DNA from: an uncultured Collinsella sp.
GTDB lineage: Bacteria > Actinomycetota > Coriobacteriia > Coriobacteriales > Coriobacteriaceae
Assembly: GCA_958354105.1 (NCBI GenBank)
Contig: CATWVA010000019.1
Span: forward strand, 1-37,472
Direction of reading: 5' to 3'
DNA length: 37,472 bases
In this document: positions 1-8,219 of the stretch, piece after piece
Numbering within the stretch: position 1 is the first letter of the stretch
Layout of the letters: each line of letters begins with the position of its first letter
Notes under the pieces: model-generated
Databases searched by the model: none
What the model saw: only the letters and a program-made list of their open reading frames with translations
What the model was told of the DNA's origin: nothing
Translations under genes and position numbers: made by a program

Positions 1-18
1 CGTAGCGGGTGGTTTAAA

Positions 19-39
19 GCTGGCCGCTGCGCGGCCAGC
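19..39. repeat. GC-rich hairpin at window edge
   Basis: GCTGGCCGC and GCGGCCAGC form a perfect 9-bp stem around a TGC loop. On the minus strand it is followed by TTTAAACC, so it may be a second weak terminator behind ilvE or belong to a gene outside the window. Confidence 0.35.
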
Positions 40-60
40 AGACTAAAGTCTTGAACAACA

Positions 61-84
61 AAAGCGCGGCCTAAAAGGCCGCGC
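61..84 (-). terminator. Rho-independent terminator of ilvE
   Basis: GCGCGGCC (64-71) pairs with GGCCGCGC (77-84) around a 5-base loop. On the minus strand the stem runs into TTTTGTTG. It lies about 110 bases past the ilvE stop. The 85-194 spacer holds no other gene that I can support. Confidence 0.75.
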
Positions 85-194
85 GCCATCTTTAATTCAG
101 ATCTATATTGCCCGTAACGGCAGCGCCGAGGTAACGCAGGCCCGAGGACGCGCCGGAAAGGAAGGTCGCCCTCGGCCCGGACAGCTAAGACAGC

Positions 195-1247
195 TTACGC
201 GACGGTGTAAACCCAGTTGTGCTTATCCTCAACAGCACCAGACTGGATGCCCGTCAGGGTTTCGCGGAGCCTCTTCATCACAGGGCCGATCTCGGTGTAG
301 CCAGCCGGGAAGGTCACGGTCTCGTCGGCGCCGTAAACCTTGTTGTCGATCTCGCCGACCGGGGAGATAACGGCAGCGGTGCCGCACAGGCCGCACTCGA
401 CAAAGGTACCGGCCTTGACCTCGGCCCACTCGACAGGGCGTTGGTCGACGGTAATGCCCAGGTCCTGAGCAACCTGAACGAGCGAACGACGGGTGATAGA
501 GGGCAGGATGGAGTCGGTGTGCGACTGCGGAACGACGAGGGTGCCGTCCTCCTTCACGAACAGCACGTTGGCGCCGCCGGTCTCCTCGACATAGGTGCGG
601 GACTCGGAGTCGAGATACAGGTTCTCGGCATAACCCTCGCGATGGGCCTCCATCGTGGGTTTAAGGGACATGGCGTAGTTCAGGCCGGCCTTGATGTTAC
701 CGGTGCCGTGCGGTGCAGCGCGGTCATACTCGGAAACGCGCAGCTTGACGGGCTTGAGGCCACCCTTAAAGTACGGACCGACCGGGGTCACGAGAATGCG
801 GAACGTGTACTCAGGAGCGGGAGCCACGCCGATTACGTCACCGGAGCCGATCATAAACGGACGCACATACAGGGTTGCGCCAGAGCCGAAGGGCGGAACC
901 CATGCGGCATTGGCAGAGACGACCTGCTTGACGGCCTCGACAAACTTGTCCTTGGGGAACGGGGGCATCTCGAGGCGCTGCGCAGAGTTGTACATACGCT
1001 CAGCGTTCATGTCGGGACGGAAACAGACGATGCTGCCGTCCTCGGCGGTGTAGGCCTTCAGGCCCTCAAAGACCTCCTGGCAGTAGTGGAAGATACCACC
1101 GCACTCGGAGACATGCAGGGTGTGGTCGGTGGTCAGGCCACCCTCGTCCCACTCGCCATCCTTCCAATGAGCCTCGTAGCTGTAATCGGTCTTCATGTAG
1201 CCAAAGCCGAGGCTACCCCAATCGATATCCTTCTTCTCGACAGTCAT
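195..1247 (-). CDS. ilvE: branched-chain amino acid aminotransferase
   Basis: The 350-residue protein is a fold-type IV PLP enzyme that interconverts Val, Leu and Ile with their 2-oxo acids in the cytoplasm. The PLP lysine is K186 in the GTGNIKAGLNYA block. Further family blocks are FRPDMN near residue 77, YVRPFMIG near 127 and the ETGGANVLFV cofactor loop. Length matches the BCAT2-like bacterial family. The ATG at 1247 is chosen because TAAGGAGCGAC sits directly before it; the frame stays open about 50 codons further upstream, but that part is Arg-rich and not conserved-looking. The gene stands alone with a long GC-rich leader. A 20-bp palindrome shared with two other amino-acid loci lies upstream at 1435-1454. 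Confidence 0.95.
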   Translation of the reverse strand: MTVEKKDIDWGSLGFGYMKTDYSYEAHWKDGEWDEGGLTTDHTLHVSECGGIFHYCQEVFEGLKAYTAEDGSIVCFRPDMNAERMYNSAQRLEMPPFPKDKFVEAVKQVVSANAAWVPPFGSGATLYVRPFMIGSGDVIGVAPAPEYTFRILVTPVGPYFKGGLKPVKLRVSEYDRAAPHGTGNIKAGLNYAMSLKPTMEAHREGYAENLYLDSESRTYVEETGGANVLFVKEDGTLVVPQSHTDSILPSITRRSLVQVAQDLGITVDQRPVEWAEVKAGTFVECGLCGTAAVISPVGEIDNKVYGADETVTFPAGYTEIGPVMKRLRETLTGIQSGAVEDKHNWVYTVA

Positions 1248-1400
1248 ATGTCGCTCCTTACATACACAGTTGCATACTCGCGAACCCGCACGCAAGGACC
1301 GGGGCCGACCGCGTCGCAACGTCACACGCCCGGAGCGTAGAGCCGGACGGGACACGCGGACGACATCGAAGCCGATGACACGTCGATTCGCATGCACGAG

Positions 1401-1454
1401 ATTGTACTCCGCACACGCATCGGATAAAACGTTTTTCTTTAACTAACTAAAGTA
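1401..1454 (-). promoter_or_regulatory. ilvE upstream region: -10 box and shared 20-bp operator
   Basis: On the minus strand there is a TACAAT -10-like box (1401-1406), a LacI-like GGATAAAACGTTT element (plus strand 1422-1434) and the palindrome TACTTTAGTTAGTTAAAGAA (1435-1454). The palindrome matches 16 of 20 positions of the one before the amino-acid ABC operon. No convincing -35 box was found. Confidence 0.5.
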
Positions 1455-1475
1455 TTTTCATTTGACCGAAGCTAG

Positions 1476-1509
1476 AGAGGCCCGCCACCGTAAACGGTGA
1501 CGGGCCTCA
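1476..1509 (-). terminator. hairpin terminator of dedA
   Basis: GAGGCCCG and CGGGCCTC with inner ACCG/CGGT form a strong stem-loop just past the dedA stop. On the minus strand only a poor pyrimidine run (TCTCTAGCTT) follows, so it is a weaker intrinsic terminator. Confidence 0.55.
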
Positions 1510-1536
1510 ACGACACGATTTGTGCGCCGGCTCGAG

Positions 1537-2184
1537 CTACGCGTTCTTTTTGCCCAGCTTTGCCTTAACCAAACCGACCACGGTCGGAATAATCGACACG
1601 GCAACAATGCCCACGATCAGCAGCTCAAAGTGCTCCTGCACAAAGGGAATGCCGCCAAAGAAATAGCCCAGCAGTGTAAAGACCGTCGACCAGGTGATAC
1701 CGCCCAGCACGTTATAGATGACAAAGTTGCGCCAGTGCATGCCGCCCATACCGGCGATGAAGGGCACAAAGGTGCGGATAAACGGGAAGAAGCGACCCAG
1801 GAAGATGGCCAGGTGACCCCACTTGTCCAGGAAGTCCTCGGACTTTTTGATGCGCTCGGGCGTCATGGCCTTGACCTTGCCCGAGGCGATGATCTTTCGG
1901 CCAAAGAAATGGCCGATCATAAAGTTGCACTGGTCGCCCAAGATGGCGGCCGTCCATGCGACGGCCAACAGGGCCACGATGTTAAAGCCGCCGTTGTGGG
2001 CAAAGAAGCCCGAAGCGAACAGCAGCGAATCGCCGGGAAGGAACGGGAAGAACACCACGCCCGTCTCGATAAAGATAATTAGGAACACGCAGCCGTAGGC
2101 CATAAGCGGGCCGGCGGCGATCCAACTGGCGATCGCGGTGCGCGGGTCCTTGAGCAGCTCGGCGATAAAGTTAATGAAACCCAT
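1537..2184 (-). CDS. DedA-family membrane protein
   Basis: This 215-residue integral membrane protein has the SNARE-associated/DedA domain. Family marks are the E-T-G-x(5)-PFLPGDSLL block near residues 40-54, the GDQCNFMIGHFFGRK segment and the FIRTFVPFIAGMGGM block near 145-160, followed by a GG(I/V)TW stretch. DedA proteins act in envelope homeostasis, and several are undecaprenyl-phosphate or phospholipid flippases; the substrate here cannot be read from sequence. The ATG at 2184 is preceded by GAGAGG at a normal distance; the longer reading frame upstream lacks a better site. It is a single-gene unit facing away from cysE. Confidence 0.9.
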   Translation of the reverse strand: MGFINFIAELLKDPRTAIASWIAAGPLMAYGCVFLIIFIETGVVFFPFLPGDSLLFASGFFAHNGGFNIVALLAVAWTAAILGDQCNFMIGHFFGRKIIASGKVKAMTPERIKKSEDFLDKWGHLAIFLGRFFPFIRTFVPFIAGMGGMHWRNFVIYNVLGGITWSTVFTLLGYFFGGIPFVQEHFELLIVGIVAVSIIPTVVGLVKAKLGKKNA

Positions 2185-2361
2185 GAAGTTAAACCTCTCA
2201 GTTGTGGGCGCGGACACGTCCAAGTTGACCAGTATACGGTTGCGGCGCCCCCTCGTGCGCAACCCCACAAAAGCATGACTCCATTACCAACAAGTTTGCA
2301 TAACTGACACTTGTCGCCCAAAGCAAAGCAAGATCGCCCTTCTTAATCCCTAGCGAATCGC

Positions 2362-2402
2362 TATACTTTATTGAATCGCATTGTCACGGCGCTGAGGGAG
2401 GG
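2362..2402 (+). promoter_or_regulatory. cysE -10 box and ribosome binding site
   Basis: TATACT (2362-2367) is a good -10 box; the -35 is weak. GGGAGGG (2396-2402) precedes the GTG start by 6 bases and decides that start. Confidence 0.5.
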
Positions 2403-2408
2403 CGGCCA

Positions 2409-3113
2409 GTGAGCTTTATCAATACCATTCGCGAGGACATCAAGACCGTCCAGGCGCAGGACCCCGCTGCGCAAAATGGCCTGGTCATTTTCCTTTCGTA
2501 CCCCGGTCTTCACGCCAAGTGGAATCACGTGCCCGAGCACTGGCTCTGGAAGCACGGCCATCGCTCGCTCGCCCGCGTGCTCTCGCAGCTCACCCGTCAT
2601 ATCACCGGCGTCGAGATTCATCCTGCCGCACAGATCGGCAAGCATTTCTTTATCGACCACGCCATGGGCGTTGTCATCGGCGAAACCGCCATTGTGGGCG
2701 ACAACTGCGTGCTCTATCAGGGCGTCACGCTCGGCGGTACCGGCAACGAGACCGGCAAACGCCACCCCACCCTGGGCAACAACGTCACCGTGGGCACAGG
2801 CGCCAAGGTGCTCGGCAACATCCGCATCGGCAACAACGTCAAAATCGGCGGCAACTCGGTTGTCGTCAAGGACGTGCCCGACAACTGCACCGTCGTGGGC
2901 GTGCCAGGACGCATCATCAAGCGCAACGGCTGCCGTGTGTTCGAGGAGAGTTTCGACGCCAAGCAGCATCGCGAGTACATGCCCGATGACGCCGCCGAGC
3001 AGAGTGCCCTCAACCGCCAGGGCATCACCGAGAATGCCCGCCGCGTCAAAGAACTCGAGCGAGAGGTGGCCGAGCTCAAGGCCCTCGTCGCCAAGCTCAT
3101 GGACGAACGTTAG
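2409..3113 (+). CDS. cysE: serine O-acetyltransferase
   Basis: The 234-residue protein makes O-acetylserine from serine and acetyl-CoA, the first step of cysteine synthesis. An N-terminal helical part (to about residue 65) is followed by a left-handed beta-helix of hexapeptide repeats. The IDHAMGVVIGETAIVGDN block near 80-97 holds the catalytic His, followed by YQGVTLGGTG and the GVPGRI turn. The C-terminal 65 residues are charged and probably coiled coil (ELEREVAELKALVAKL). This is the short, EpsC-like form typical of Gram-positives. The start is GTG with a strong GGGAGGG site. No cysK lies next to it in the window. Confidence 0.93.
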   Translation: MSFINTIREDIKTVQAQDPAAQNGLVIFLSYPGLHAKWNHVPEHWLWKHGHRSLARVLSQLTRHITGVEIHPAAQIGKHFFIDHAMGVVIGETAIVGDNCVLYQGVTLGGTGNETGKRHPTLGNNVTVGTGAKVLGNIRIGNNVKIGGNSVVVKDVPDNCTVVGVPGRIIKRNGCRVFEESFDAKQHREYMPDDAAEQSALNRQGITENARRVKELEREVAELKALVAKLMDER

Positions 3114-3150
3114 GAACGCAAGCGGCACAAAACAATATCGGCACCGACGC

Positions 3151-3194
3151 AAAAGGCGCGCCAGGGAATCAATCCCCGGCGCGCCATTCCTTTT
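3151..3194. terminator. bidirectional terminator between cysE and ABC operon
   Basis: GGCGCGCC (3155-3162) pairs with a second GGCGCGCC (3178-3185), with GGGA/TCCC inside. AAAA precedes and TTCCTTTT follows, so it can serve the converging cysE and exporter genes. Confidence 0.8.
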
Positions 3195-3195
3195 G

Positions 3196-3227
3196 ATGTG
3201 ACATGCGGGACTGTCCCTTTGTCACAT
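3196..3227 (-). repeat. GGGACAG-core hairpin, TGTGACA stem family
   Basis: ATGTGACA (3196-3203) and TGTCACAT (3220-3227) form an 8-bp stem. On the minus strand the first arm leads into AAAGGGACAGTCCC. The element touches the stop codon of the exporter gene. It shares its core, not its stem, with the repeats at 12877, 15001, 15232, 18593, 20680 and 30743. Confidence 0.65.
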
Positions 3228-5227
3228 TATGCGAACTGACTCAGATAGAGGTCGGCGTAAGCACCCTCGGCAGCCAGCAGTTCCTTATGCGTGCCTTGCT
3301 CGATAATGTTGCCGTGGTCCATGACCAAGATCAGGTCGGCGTCCACGATCGTCGACAGGCGATGCGCGATCACAAAGCTCGTGCGCCCGCGCATGAGCGC
3401 GTCCATGGCGCGGCCGATAGCAAGCTCGGTGCGCGTGTCCACACTTGAGGTCGCCTCGTCCAGGATGAGAATCGCCGGGTTGTTGAGCAGCACGCGTGCG
3501 ATGGTCAGCAGCTGACGCTGGCCCTGGCTGATGCTTTCGGCATCGTTGGCTACGCGCGTGTCGTAGCCCTGAGGCATGGTGCGCACAAAGAAGTCGACCT
3601 GGGCGGCGCGAGCGGCCGCAACAATCTCCTCGCGCGTTGCCTCGGGGCAGCCGTAGGCGATGTTCTCGGCAATCGTGCCGTCGAACAGCCAGGCGTCCTG
3701 TAGCACCATGCCAAACTGCTGTCGCAGCTCGCCGCGATCCATGCGGCTCGTATCCACGCCGTCGAGCGTAATACGCCCGCCGTCAATCTCGTAGAAGCGC
3801 ATGAGCAGGTTGATGAGCGTCGTCTTGCCTGCGCCCGTGGTTCCCACCACGGCAATCTTCTGGCCCGGCTCGGCGGTAAACGACACGTCGCGCATGAGCG
3901 GCTTGTCGGGCGCATAGCCAAAGCGCACGTGCTCAAAAGCGACGCGGCCCTCAATGCGACCCGGCAGCTTGGCGGCCTCGTCCGGCAGCGGATCGGCCTC
4001 TATCTCGGGCTCATCAAGCAGGTCGAAAACGCGCTCCGCACTCGCCAGCGCGCTCTGCAGCGAGTTAAAAGTGAACGACAGCTGCGTCATGGGTTCGGAC
4101 GCCTCGTAGATAAACTGGAAGAACGCCTGGAACACGCCGACGGTCATGTGACCGGCGACCAGCATGCTGCAGCCCACGAGCGCAATCACAATCTGCGCCA
4201 GGCGACCAATAAAGCGAACCGCGGGTCCGACGGCGTTGATCATAAAGTCGGCCTTGGTGCTCACGCGCGCCAGCTCGCCCGAGGCCTCGTGCACCTCGGC
4301 AGAGCTCTGGTGCTCGCGGTTGAATGCGCGAATCACCAAACGGCCCGAATAGCCTTCCTCGACCGCGCTCGTGATTTTGGACACCCACTCCTGACGCTCG
4401 CCCGTCACATCATGCGTACGGCGCGAAACCACCTTGGTCACCAGCAGCGACAACGCCGTAAAGAACAAAAAGACTAGCGTAAGCGGCACGCTAAACACGA
4501 ACATCACGCCCACGGCGCCCACCACGGTGCCGATCGACACAAGCAGCTGCAGCAATCCGCGCTGCATGCTCTCGGACATCTTGTCCAAGTCGTTGGTCGC
4601 ACGGCTGACGACCTCACCGGGACGATGCGCGTCAAAGAAGGCAAGCGGCAGACGGTTGAGCTTTTGTGCGATGCGGTTGCGTAGACGCAGGTTGAGGCGT
4701 TCGGCCACGCTCGACATCAAAAAGCTCTGGAGCGCATAGAACGAGGCAGCGGCAGTCCAGATCATAAAGTAGACGAAGATGGTCTTGCCGCAGTTCTCCC
4801 AGGTGATGTTGAAGGTGGTTCCGTTGGCAAACGCCACCTGAATGTGGCCCCACAGCTCATCGATCACGCGGGCGCTATATGCCGGTGCAGCGGTGTTAAA
4901 GATAACATAGAACACAATGCTCGCAAACACGATGTAGAAGCGCCAATGGTCGCCGACGGCCTCGCTCCACAGGCGGCGCACCGTCGCCCAGGTATCCCGG
5001 GGCGTCTCGTCCTCGTCCTCGTCATCAACGTCGCGCATGCGCTCCGCCTCGGCGCGGGCGCGCTCGTCCTCGGCGCGCTCGTTTTCCTCGTAGAGTGCCT
5101 GGCGGCGAGCCGCGCGCTCCGCCGCCTTGGCGGCTTCGTCCAGGCCGGGCGTGGCGCCCGTCTCCTCGACTGTCTCTGCAACCGCGGCGTCATCGGCGAT
5201 GCCCTGCTTCTTGAGCTCCTCGGTCAT
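3227..5227 (-). CDS. ABC exporter half-transporter (second subunit)
   Basis: At 666 residues this is a type IV ABC exporter half with a six-helix membrane domain (about 80-370) and an ATPase domain (about 430-660). Visible motifs are Walker A GTTGAGKTT, Q-loop QDAWLFDG, signature SQGQRQ, Walker B ILILDEATSSVDTR and switch AHRLST. The first 75 residues are an unusual acidic, charged extension. ATG 5227 is preferred over GTG 5236 because GGGAGG (5236-5241) would overlap the GTG but sits 8 bases before the ATG. It is one base past the upstream half-transporter, so the two are probably co-translated as a heterodimeric multidrug or lipid exporter. The substrate is unknown. Confidence 0.92.
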   Translation of the reverse strand: MTEELKKQGIADDAAVAETVEETGATPGLDEAAKAAERAARRQALYEENERAEDERARAEAERMRDVDDEDEDETPRDTWATVRRLWSEAVGDHWRFYIVFASIVFYVIFNTAAPAYSARVIDELWGHIQVAFANGTTFNITWENCGKTIFVYFMIWTAAASFYALQSFLMSSVAERLNLRLRNRIAQKLNRLPLAFFDAHRPGEVVSRATNDLDKMSESMQRGLLQLLVSIGTVVGAVGVMFVFSVPLTLVFLFFTALSLLVTKVVSRRTHDVTGERQEWVSKITSAVEEGYSGRLVIRAFNREHQSSAEVHEASGELARVSTKADFMINAVGPAVRFIGRLAQIVIALVGCSMLVAGHMTVGVFQAFFQFIYEASEPMTQLSFTFNSLQSALASAERVFDLLDEPEIEADPLPDEAAKLPGRIEGRVAFEHVRFGYAPDKPLMRDVSFTAEPGQKIAVVGTTGAGKTTLINLLMRFYEIDGGRITLDGVDTSRMDRGELRQQFGMVLQDAWLFDGTIAENIAYGCPEATREEIVAAARAAQVDFFVRTMPQGYDTRVANDAESISQGQRQLLTIARVLLNNPAILILDEATSSVDTRTELAIGRAMDALMRGRTSFVIAHRLSTIVDADLILVMDHGNIIEQGTHKELLAAEGAYADLYLSQFA

Positions 5228-5228
5228 G

Positions 5229-6953
5229 CTACTCACCTCCCTTCATCTGCGATTCCGCGATAGCGCGGTACACCTCGCAGGTTTCCATGAGCTCGTCGTG
5301 CGTGCCCAGGCCCACGATCTCGCCGTCCTTGAGCACCACGATCTGATCGGCATGCAAAATAGTCGAGATGCGCTGGGCGATGATGAGCACCGCGGCATCG
5401 CACGTCTCGTCCTGCAGCGCATGGCGCAGTGCCGCATCGGTCTTAAAGTCCAGGGCCGAAAAACTGTCGTCGAAGATATACAGGTCGGCGCGCTTCATGA
5501 GTGCGCGGGCAATCGCCAGGCGCTGGCGCTGACCACCCGAGAAGTTCGTGCCGCCCTGGGCCACCGGCGTATCGAGCCCCTGGGGCTGGTCGAGCACAAA
5601 GGTGCTCTGGGCAACCTCCAGCGCATGGAGCATGTCGGCCTCGGTCGCATCCTCGTTGCCATAGCGCAGGTTGCTCGCCACCGTACCCGAGAACAGCCAT
5701 GCCTTTTGCGGCACATAGGCGATACGCCCGCGGATGTCGTCTTGCGAAAGGTCGCGCAGGTCGACGCCGTTCAGGCGAATGGCGCCCTTCGTGGCATCGT
5801 GGAAGCGAAGCAAGAGCTTGGCCACCGTTGACTTGCCCGAGCCCGTTGAGCCCACGATCGCGGTCGTCTGTCCACGGCGGCAGGCAAAACTCAGGTTGCA
5901 CAGGGTGTCCTCGTCGGCATCGTCAAAACGGAACGACATGTGGTCGAACACGGCCACCGCGTCGGCGCCGTCCGCGGACTCAGGCGCCCCATCGCCCAGC
6001 GTGGCCTTGCCGTCCACAATGCTCGGCTCGATTTCGAGCACCTGCTGCGCACGGTTCAGGCACGCCGCGGCGCGCGGCAGCGTCAGCACTACCATCTGCG
6101 CCATCATCACAAAGAACAGGATCAGGAGCGCATATTCCAGCACCGCCGAGATGCTCGCGATCTGCATGGCGTGGGCGCCCACGCGGTTGCCGCCAACCCA
6201 CAGCACCGCTACCTCGGCGATGTTCATCAAAAAGAAGCTTGAGCTGTCGAGGCCCACAAACAGGTGGTTGACTTTGATGGCGTTGGCGGCGTAGTCGCTG
6301 AACACCTCGTCCAGGCGCCGCTCCTCGTGACGCTCCTTGTTAAACGCACGGACGACGCGCACGCCCACGATGTTTTCGCGCAGCACCACGTTCATGCGGT
6401 CGATAAAGCTCTGCAAGCGCATAAAGATCGGAGCCGCGTTGGCAACCGTAAAGACCGCCGCCACCAGCACAATCGCAACCACGACGCCCAGAAGCGTGCC
6501 CATGGCAGGATCGATAAACCAGGCGAAGATGATGCCCGCCACAGCCAAAAACGGCACGGGCAGCACCAGCTGAATGGTCTGCAGAATCGCCTGCTGAATC
6601 ACGTTGATGTCATTGAGCGAGCGCGTGATCATCGATCCGGTGCCAAAGCGCTCAAAGTCGCTGGCCGCGAGCTCGAGCGACTTGTCGTACACGGCATTGC
6701 GGATATCGCAGGCCACGTTGGCGGCCAAGCGCGCCGAAAGATAGCAGCCCAGCACCGCGCCGCCGCTGGCCATGCCGGTCGCGATAAGCATGTAGAGGCC
6801 ATTGCGCAAAATGTAGTCGACATCACCCGTGGTGATACCAGTGTTGACCATGTTCGCCAACATCGTGGGTACCAGCAGTGTGCCAACGTTGTCGATTAGC
6901 AGCACCAACAGCGTCACCGCGACAAGCCTGCGATACGGCTTCATAAACCTCAT
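5229..6953 (-). CDS. ABC exporter half-transporter (first subunit)
   Basis: This 574-residue half-transporter has six membrane helices up to about residue 300 and an ATPase domain from about 335. Walker A is GSTGSGKST, Q-loop PQKAWLFSG, signature FSGGQRQR, Walker B LYIFDDSFSALD and switch AQRIST. The Walker B residue after the aspartate pair is Ser, where the partner has DEAT with a catalytic Glu. One degenerate and one complete site is the usual pattern of heterodimeric exporters. The ATG at 6953 overlaps the marR stop (TAATG), which suggests translational coupling. GTG 6965 and ATG 6944 are alternatives, and no ribosome site is ideal for any of them. Confidence 0.92.
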   Translation of the reverse strand: MRFMKPYRRLVAVTLLVLLIDNVGTLLVPTMLANMVNTGITTGDVDYILRNGLYMLIATGMASGGAVLGCYLSARLAANVACDIRNAVYDKSLELAASDFERFGTGSMITRSLNDINVIQQAILQTIQLVLPVPFLAVAGIIFAWFIDPAMGTLLGVVVAIVLVAAVFTVANAAPIFMRLQSFIDRMNVVLRENIVGVRVVRAFNKERHEERRLDEVFSDYAANAIKVNHLFVGLDSSSFFLMNIAEVAVLWVGGNRVGAHAMQIASISAVLEYALLILFFVMMAQMVVLTLPRAAACLNRAQQVLEIEPSIVDGKATLGDGAPESADGADAVAVFDHMSFRFDDADEDTLCNLSFACRRGQTTAIVGSTGSGKSTVAKLLLRFHDATKGAIRLNGVDLRDLSQDDIRGRIAYVPQKAWLFSGTVASNLRYGNEDATEADMLHALEVAQSTFVLDQPQGLDTPVAQGGTNFSGGQRQRLAIARALMKRADLYIFDDSFSALDFKTDAALRHALQDETCDAAVLIIAQRISTILHADQIVVLKDGEIVGLGTHDELMETCEVYRAIAESQMKGGE

Positions 6954-7453
6954 TAAGAGTCGCACGACTCCCCCTCACCTTGATTCTCGGCCTGGCTCTC
7001 GGCAGCGATATGCTGCCTAAAGGCATCGCACTCATCGCCGAGCACCCGAGAGAATTTGCCGATCAAGCGCATAATCTCGCGCTGCTCACATGGCTCAAGC
7101 GCACCAAAGGCTCGCTGTTCGGCCTTGAGTGCCGGCAGCGCATAACGCTCGGCAAACCGCATGCCCGCTTCGGTCAAACGCACAACCTTGTTCTTACGGC
7201 TGCCTTCGGCAAACTCCAACGTTGCAAAGTCCCGCGCCGTCAAGGTTTTAATGGCCGAGTTGATGGTCTGCTTGCTGTAGAACCATTCGCTTGTCAGACG
7301 GCTTACGGCAATACTGCCGCCCGCCGTGCTGGTATCGACGAGCATCCAGTAAGCGCAGTCCGAAAGGCCGCAGGCGCGCGAGAACTCCGAATAGATATGG
7401 TCGAGTCCATTGAGCAACCGGTCGAAGTCGACCAGCGTAACCGCACTATTCAT
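6953..7453 (-). CDS. MarR-family transcriptional regulator
   Basis: The 166-residue protein has a winged helix-turn-helix (about 45-110; the TSEWFYSKQTINSAIKTLTARDF stretch is the recognition region), flanked by dimerisation helices as in MarR/SlyA proteins. It is the first gene of an operon with two exporter halves, overlapping the next gene by one base. That context points to a local repressor relieved by a transported compound. Two matching imperfect palindromes lie in its promoter. The C-terminal tail is Glu/Ser-rich. The ligand cannot be deduced. Confidence 0.88.
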   Translation of the reverse strand: MNSAVTLVDFDRLLNGLDHIYSEFSRACGLSDCAYWMLVDTSTAGGSIAVSRLTSEWFYSKQTINSAIKTLTARDFATLEFAEGSRKNKVVRLTEAGMRFAERYALPALKAEQRAFGALEPCEQREIMRLIGKFSRVLGDECDAFRQHIAAESQAENQGEGESCDS

Positions 7454-7469
7454 CTATCCCACCATTCGA

Positions 7470-7529
7470 TTGTCCGATTTTTGACCAATTTTATATCTCT
7501 AGATTAGTCCGAGTTTTGACTATCGTCAA
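7470..7529 (-). promoter_or_regulatory. marR-exporter promoter with two candidate operators
   Basis: On the minus strand TTGACG (7524-7529), a 17-base spacer and TAATCT (7501-7506) form a good promoter. Two copies of T-N-GTC-N8-GAC-N-A lie at 7505-7522 and 7470-7487, 35 bp apart. One is inside the promoter and the other just downstream of the start point, as expected for autorepression. Confidence 0.65.
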
Positions 7530-7572
7530 CAGGCTCTCCGCAAATGCGTGCACTTTTATGGCCTATCGGCAG

Positions 7573-7608
7573 AAAAAGACCGCCGGCGCGGGGGCGGCGC
7601 CAGCGGTC
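7573..7608 (-). terminator. terminator of the 96-residue unknown gene
   Basis: GACCGC...GCGGTC with an inner GGCGC/GCGCC stem (7578-7608) is followed on the minus strand by TTTTT. Confidence 0.75.
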
Positions 7609-7634
7609 ACGTGAAAATCGGGTTTTATTGCCTG

Positions 7635-7925
7635 TTAGGCGGCGACGGCCTCATAGACCGTGGCGCCCGAGAAGCTGTCATGCAGGCTCTTGCCGGCAAT
7701 CCACGGCAGCTCGACGACCTCGCAGACCGTGTTGACCAGCTCGGAGCAGTCAGTAAAGTGGCCCTTGTCGTTGAGGGCCTCGCAATCCTGAACACGCCAA
7801 TAGCCATCGGTGTGCGTGATGTAGTACTCGTGATCGTCAATCGTCACAAAAGCGCGCGTCTTGGAACGCAGCAGCTTCAGAAATCCTTCGAAGTCAGTCT
7901 CGACGACATCTCCAGCCTGGAACAT
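7635..7925 (-). CDS. small conserved-looking protein of unknown function
   Basis: I do not recognise this 96-residue cytoplasmic protein. The ATG at 7925 has a strong AGGAGGT site, and the gene ends at a clear terminator, so it is very likely real. The sequence is acidic, without membrane segments, and has three cysteines (two within DCE and DCS) and a HEYYITHTDGYWRV stretch that looks like a small beta sheet. It stands alone between the exporter operon and a divergent nitroreductase gene. A 38-bp imperfect palindrome lies about 37 bases upstream of the start. Confidence 0.75.
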   Translation of the reverse strand: MFQAGDVVETDFEGFLKLLRSKTRAFVTIDDHEYYITHTDGYWRVQDCEALNDKGHFTDCSELVNTVCEVVELPWIAGKSLHDSFSGATVYEAVAA

Positions 7926-7961
7926 GATGTTACCTCCTGGCCCGGCGCCACCACGGCGCAT

Positions 7962-8128
7962 TGATAAACGTTGGTACTCCTTTAGTAAAACCTTTATCAG
8001 AGGTTATGCGTTCGTCATTTAGGCAAGTGGTAAAAAACCGCAGGGTAGACGGGATAAAACGTTTAACCATCCCATTTGTTTGTCACATTCTGAAGGTACT
8101 TTTATGCAAACCTACTTTCCCAATTGGG
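7962..8128. promoter_or_regulatory. palindrome-rich divergent regulatory region
   Basis: The 294-base spacer between the divergent genes holds no ORF I accept. It has an imperfect 38-bp palindrome (7962-7999, TGATAAA...TTTATCA outside, ACT/AGT inside) and GGGAT...ATCCC (8051-8073) around AAAACGTTTA. It also has a possible nitroreductase promoter TTGTCA-17-TATGCA (8080-8108) and the perfect CCCAATTGGG (8119-8128). Two GGTACT boxes (7973, 8095) repeat. Confidence 0.45.
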
Positions 8129-8219
8129 ATCTACCCTTTTGGCCGGGCAATTGACCGTCTATCGTTTGAGCCCGACGGGTATGAACGGGGCATCTGCAAC
8201 GCCACCGCAAGGAGACACC

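Noticed and set aside
1248..1397. Leader peptide or N-terminal extension of IlvE
   Set aside because: The frame is open but Arg-rich, without runs of Ile, Leu or Val codons as in attenuators, and the strong ribosome site lies at 1247.
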